Below are positions 5,728 through 8,117 of a stretch of 8,117 nucleotides of DNA, one piece after another (position 1 is the first letter of the stretch; each line of letters begins with the position of its first letter). Under the pieces are notes generated by a model. The model was not told the origin of the DNA. It worked only from the letters and a program-made list of their open reading frames with translations, and made no database searches. This DNA is from Planctomycetota bacterium (GTDB lineage: Bacteria > Planctomycetota > Phycisphaerae > Phycisphaerales > Phycisphaeraceae). The stretch spans positions 1 through 8,117 of the forward strand of contig JAJUHR010000068.1 of assembly GCA_029267795.1 (NCBI GenBank), read 5' to 3'. The position numbers were made by a program, and so were the translations under genes.

Positions 5728-6620
5728 TCCGTTCGATGACGGGGTTTGGTGAGGCCGGCGAGCAGGTGGCAGGGGTGCACTACCACGTCGAACTGCGGAG
5801 CCTGAACAACCGGTTTTTCAAGTCGACGATCCGGCTCCCGGAGGAGATCGCGGGGCTGGAAGCGGAGCTGGAGACCCAATTGCGGCGGCGGCTCAGCCGT
5901 GGATCGGTCACGCTGATCGTGAAGATGGAGGGGTTGGAGGCCCACGCGCACCGGGTGAACGACGCGGCGTTGCTGACCTACCTCGAGCACCTCGAGCGGC
6001 TGCAGGCGCGGATCTCGTCGAGCGGGGGCGGGATCAACATCGATTTGACGGCGCTGCTGAACCTGCCCGGGGTGTTGCGGCCCATGGAAGAGCTGGACAC
6101 TTGGTTGGAGCGTGCCCGGCCGGTGGTCCAAAGGCTGGTGGACCGGGCGTGCAACAAGCTGCTGGAGATGCGGGAGGTGGAGGGTCGCGCGGTCGCCGAG
6201 GACCTGGCGGTGCTGCGGGGGAAGATCCGCGAGCGGTTGGACGTGATCGCGGGTCGGGCGCCCCTGGTGGCGGAGGAGTACCACCAGCGGTTGCGGGCGA
6301 GGATCGACGAGCTGGCGGCCCGGGCCCAGCTGCAACTGGACGAACGCGACCTGATCCGGGAGGTGGCGGTGTTCGCCGAGCGGGCGGACGTCGCAGAGGA
6401 GATCAAGCGGATGGTCGGGCACCTGGATCAGTTCGACCATATCATCCGGGCGTCGGATGGAGAGCCGGCGGGCCGGACCTTAGACTTCCTGGCGCAGGAG
6501 CTGCTGCGCGAGGCGAACACGATCGCGAGCAAGTCGAACGATGGGTTGATCAGCAGGGCGGTGGTGGAGGTCAAGGGCGCGATCGACCGGATCAAGGAGC
6601 AGGTGCAGAACGTGGAGTAA
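5724..6620 (+). CDS. yicC: YicC/YloC family endoribonuclease
   Basis: This is a 298-residue cytoplasmic protein of the YicC/YloC family, known in other bacteria as an endoribonuclease-type factor linked to RNA turnover. The N-terminal domain begins with the family signature MIRSMTGFG and contains ELRSLNNRFF (residues 23-32). The C-terminal DUF1732 domain carries the highly conserved GRTLDFLAQELLREANT block at 250-266 and ends in a helical KEQVQNVE. Length agrees with E. coli YicC (287). The start is TTG at 5724: it reproduces the family N-terminus exactly, and GGAGGG (5712-5717) lies six bases upstream. The TTG overlaps the secG stop as TTGA, so translation is probably coupled to secG. In many bacteria gmk follows yicC; here an APH-fold kinase follows instead. 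Confidence 0.95.
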   Translation: MIRSMTGFGEAGEQVAGVHYHVELRSLNNRFFKSTIRLPEEIAGLEAELETQLRRRLSRGSVTLIVKMEGLEAHAHRVNDAALLTYLEHLERLQARISSSGGGINIDLTALLNLPGVLRPMEELDTWLERARPVVQRLVDRACNKLLEMREVEGRAVAEDLAVLRGKIRERLDVIAGRAPLVAEEYHQRLRARIDELAARAQLQLDERDLIREVAVFAERADVAEEIKRMVGHLDQFDHIIRASDGEPAGRTLDFLAQELLREANTIASKSNDGLISRAVVEVKGAIDRIKEQVQNVE

Positions 6621-6623
6621 CAC

Positions 6624-6646
6624 GGGGGGGCAGGGAGGGGGCGGGG
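6624..6646 (+). other. Short-loop G-quadruplex motif between yicC and the kinase gene
   Basis: Four G-runs of 7, 3, 5 and 4 bases are separated by loops CA, A and C, starting three bases after the yicC stop. This meets the canonical G3+N1-7 pattern with very short loops, the type expected to be most stable, and it lies on the sense strand so the mRNA could fold. It also overlaps the purine-rich stretch that would serve as ribosome site for a GTG at 6648. The motif is seen directly; folding and function are inference. Confidence 0.6.
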
Positions 6647-6743
6647 CGTGACCGTGCCGGCCTTTCTTGCGGGCGAGTCCCGGGGCGGCGTGAAGGGGGA
6701 GCGGGTCGCGTCAGGACGCGGGCGTGCGCGAGAGAGGCGGTGC

Positions 6744-7895
6744 ATGACGGGTAGCGCTTCCCATCCATCGAGCCAGATGCTTAGCCATTCGAGCGGGGTA
6801 TCGGGGGCCGCCAGCTCGGTGAGCGGTCCGGGCGGCGGTGGGCGGGACCAATTCGCGGCGGACGAACTGGCGATCGTGCTGAGCCACTACGACCTGGGGG
6901 CGATCGAGTCGATCCAGCCGTTCCCTCGAGGGTCGCGGCGCGCGCCCAAATTGGTCATCCGCACGCATGGGGGGGCGGCGTACCTGCTCAAGCGGCGGGC
7001 CCGGGGCAAAGACGAGCCGTTCCGCGTGGCTTTTTCGCACGAGCTGCAGCTTTACCTGGCGAGCAAACAGTTCCCGCTGCCGCACCTGATCGGGACCCGG
7101 GACGAGAACAACTCGATGCTGCAGTGGAACGGCCACACTTATGAGCTGTTTGAGTTCATCCGGGGGTCGAGCTTTGATGGTTCCCCGGAAGCGGCCCGCG
7201 ACGCGGGGCGGGTGCTGGCGTTGTTCCACAAGTTGTTGGCGGACTACCGGCCGCGGTACGACCCGCCGGTGGGCTCGTACCACGCGGCGCGGAACATCCC
7301 CGCGCTGATGGACGCGATCCCTCAGACGCTGAGCAAGCTGGACCCCCGCAACGCGAGGGAGCAGGCGGATCAGATCCAGCAATCGGTCAGGTTCCTTCAG
7401 AGCAGCTACAACGCGGCAGCGGCGCGGGTGGACGAGACGGGGCTGACCGATTGGCCCACGCAGATCATCCACTGTGACTGGCACCCGGGGAACATGCTCT
7501 TCCGTGGGTCGAAGGTGGTGGCGGTGATCGACTACGACGCGGCGCGGGTCCAGCAGCGTGTGATCGACGTGGCGAACGGGGCGCTGCAGTTCTCGATCAT
7601 CGGGGGCGGGGAGGACCCGGCCGAGTGGCCGGATCACCTGGACGAGGGGCATTTCAGGTCGTTTTTGGCCGGTTACGAGTCGGTGCCCCACTGCGTGCTG
7701 GCGCGGGCGGAGCTGCGCACGATCCCGTGGTTGATGATCGAAGCGCTGACGGCCGAAAGCGTGATCCCGATCGCCGCGACGGGTTCGTTTGCGCGGATGG
7801 AGGGGGTGGGGTTCCTGATGATGGTCGAGCGGAAGATCCGCTGGCTGCAGGAGCACGCGGAGTCGCTTTCGCGGTCGGTGGAGGCCACCGGTTAA
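6744..7895 (+). CDS. APH-fold phosphotransferase (aminoglycoside/choline/homoserine kinase-like), substrate unknown
   Basis: This protein of 383 residues has the kinase fold of the aminoglycoside phosphotransferase family (PF01636 type), which also includes choline and type II homoserine kinases. IIHCDWHPGNMLF gives the catalytic loop with His243, Asp245 and Asn250. VIDYDAAR supplies the metal-binding Asp263. Lys83 in YLLKRR is the probable ATP-contacting lysine, and ELFEFIRG (134-141) resembles the hinge. The substrate cannot be read from the sequence; an antibiotic-resistance role is not suggested by this housekeeping context. The ATG at 6744 has GAGAGG (6732-6737) six bases upstream. A GTG at 6648, 27 bp after yicC, is in frame, follows a purine-rich stretch and would add 32 residues. 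The first 35 residues from the ATG are Ser/Gly-rich and outside the fold. It probably belongs to the tpiA-secG-yicC transcription unit. Confidence 0.85.
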   Translation: MTGSASHPSSQMLSHSSGVSGAASSVSGPGGGGRDQFAADELAIVLSHYDLGAIESIQPFPRGSRRAPKLVIRTHGGAAYLLKRRARGKDEPFRVAFSHELQLYLASKQFPLPHLIGTRDENNSMLQWNGHTYELFEFIRGSSFDGSPEAARDAGRVLALFHKLLADYRPRYDPPVGSYHAARNIPALMDAIPQTLSKLDPRNAREQADQIQQSVRFLQSSYNAAAARVDETGLTDWPTQIIHCDWHPGNMLFRGSKVVAVIDYDAARVQQRVIDVANGALQFSIIGGGEDPAEWPDHLDEGHFRSFLAGYESVPHCVLARAELRTIPWLMIEALTAESVIPIAATGSFARMEGVGFLMMVERKIRWLQEHAESLSRSVEATG

Positions 7896-7937
7896 AATGG
7901 GTGTGCGGGAGTGGCCGATGCGGGACCGGGCGGGGTC

Positions 7938-7943
7938 TATAAT
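7938..7943 (+). promoter_or_regulatory. Consensus -10 box upstream of the last gene
   Basis: TATAAT matches the -10 consensus perfectly in an otherwise GC-rich gap, about 115 bases before the partial gene at 8059. No recognisable -35 lies 16-18 bp upstream and no TGn extension is present. It suggests that the gene at 8059 starts a new transcription unit rather than continuing the tpiA cluster. Confidence 0.4.
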
Positions 7944-8058
7944 TTGAGTGATCCGACTGCGGGGGTGGGCTAAAGGCCACAGGGCGGGCGAGACCACTAG
8001 TCGCAGCGACGATCGGGACGGGAACCCGGGTGTGCTGAGTCAAGAGGTGAGGGCGTTG

Positions 8059-8117
8059 ATGCGAAGGCTCAGGGCGGCCATTTTGCTTTGGATCATAATG
8101 GGGGCAGGCTTGGTGGC
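8059..8117 (+). CDS. Start of a gene with a signal-like hydrophobic N-terminus (cut by window end)
   Basis: Only the first 19 codons are visible: MRRLRAAILLWIIMGAGLV. A positively charged start (three Arg in five residues) followed by an uninterrupted hydrophobic stretch is typical of a Sec signal peptide or a first membrane segment. AGAGGTGAG (8043-8051) sits seven bases before the ATG as a good ribosome site. An in-frame GTG at 8032 would give a longer start but has a weaker site. The product probably enters or crosses the membrane; nothing further can be said about its family. Confidence 0.6.
   Translation, partial: MRRLRAAILLWIIMGAGLV

Noticed and set aside
5295..6440. A 381-codon minus-strand open frame across secG and yicC
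   Set aside because: It spans two clearly coding genes on the other strand, including their junction, and has no recognisable domain.
6711..7997. A 428-codon minus-strand open frame opposite the kinase gene
   Set aside because: It is antisense to a protein with intact kinase catalytic motifs. The translation is Arg/Pro/His-rich noise typical of reversed high-GC coding DNA.
8000..8010. GTCGCAGCGAC, a short perfect inverted repeat before the last gene
   Set aside because: Arms of only five bases in GC-rich DNA are expected by chance, and nothing else marks it as an operator.

Overview
The window is high-GC bacterial DNA carrying mostly housekeeping genes. The gene content, a SecG with a long Pro/Ala/Glu-rich tail, the tpiA-secG linkage and frequent TTG/GTG starts suggest a planctomycete, possibly class Phycisphaerae. 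That placement is an inference from overall impression; no rRNA or other phylogenetic marker was tested.

Layout. Bases 1-1518 hold the 3' part of dnaE (replicative polymerase alpha subunit, plus strand), entering from the left edge. Two minus-strand genes follow. One is a small CDGSH iron-sulfur protein (1705-1914); upstream of it in transcription order lies an NDUFA9-like atypical short-chain dehydrogenase (2041-2970). A 91-bp divergent gap separates the dehydrogenase from hemC on the plus strand (3062-4027). A 342-bp non-coding stretch after hemC holds two adjacent hairpins and a likely extended -10 promoter. A tight plus-strand cluster follows: tpiA (4370-5176), secG (5209-5727), yicC (5724-6620, overlapping secG) and an APH-fold kinase (6744-7895). 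The window ends in the first 19 codons of a gene with a hydrophobic, signal-like N-terminus (8059 onward), preceded by a perfect TATAAT.

How the genes relate. The tpiA-secG-yicC-kinase run looks like one transcription unit joining glycolysis (TpiA), protein export (SecG), RNA metabolism (YicC) and a phosphotransferase of unknown substrate. hemC makes the tetrapyrrole precursor hydroxymethylbilane. The two minus-strand genes are both redox-type proteins, but a C-rich, rut-like segment and a possible separate promoter between them suggest they may be expressed separately.

No clear new multi-gene system is visible. The most interesting signals are non-coding: a six-run C-rich (G-rich on the other strand) block after the dehydrogenase gene, a short-loop G-quadruplex motif between yicC and the kinase, the twin-hairpin element after hemC, an overlapping divergent promoter region, and G-over-C strand asymmetry that ignores gene direction.
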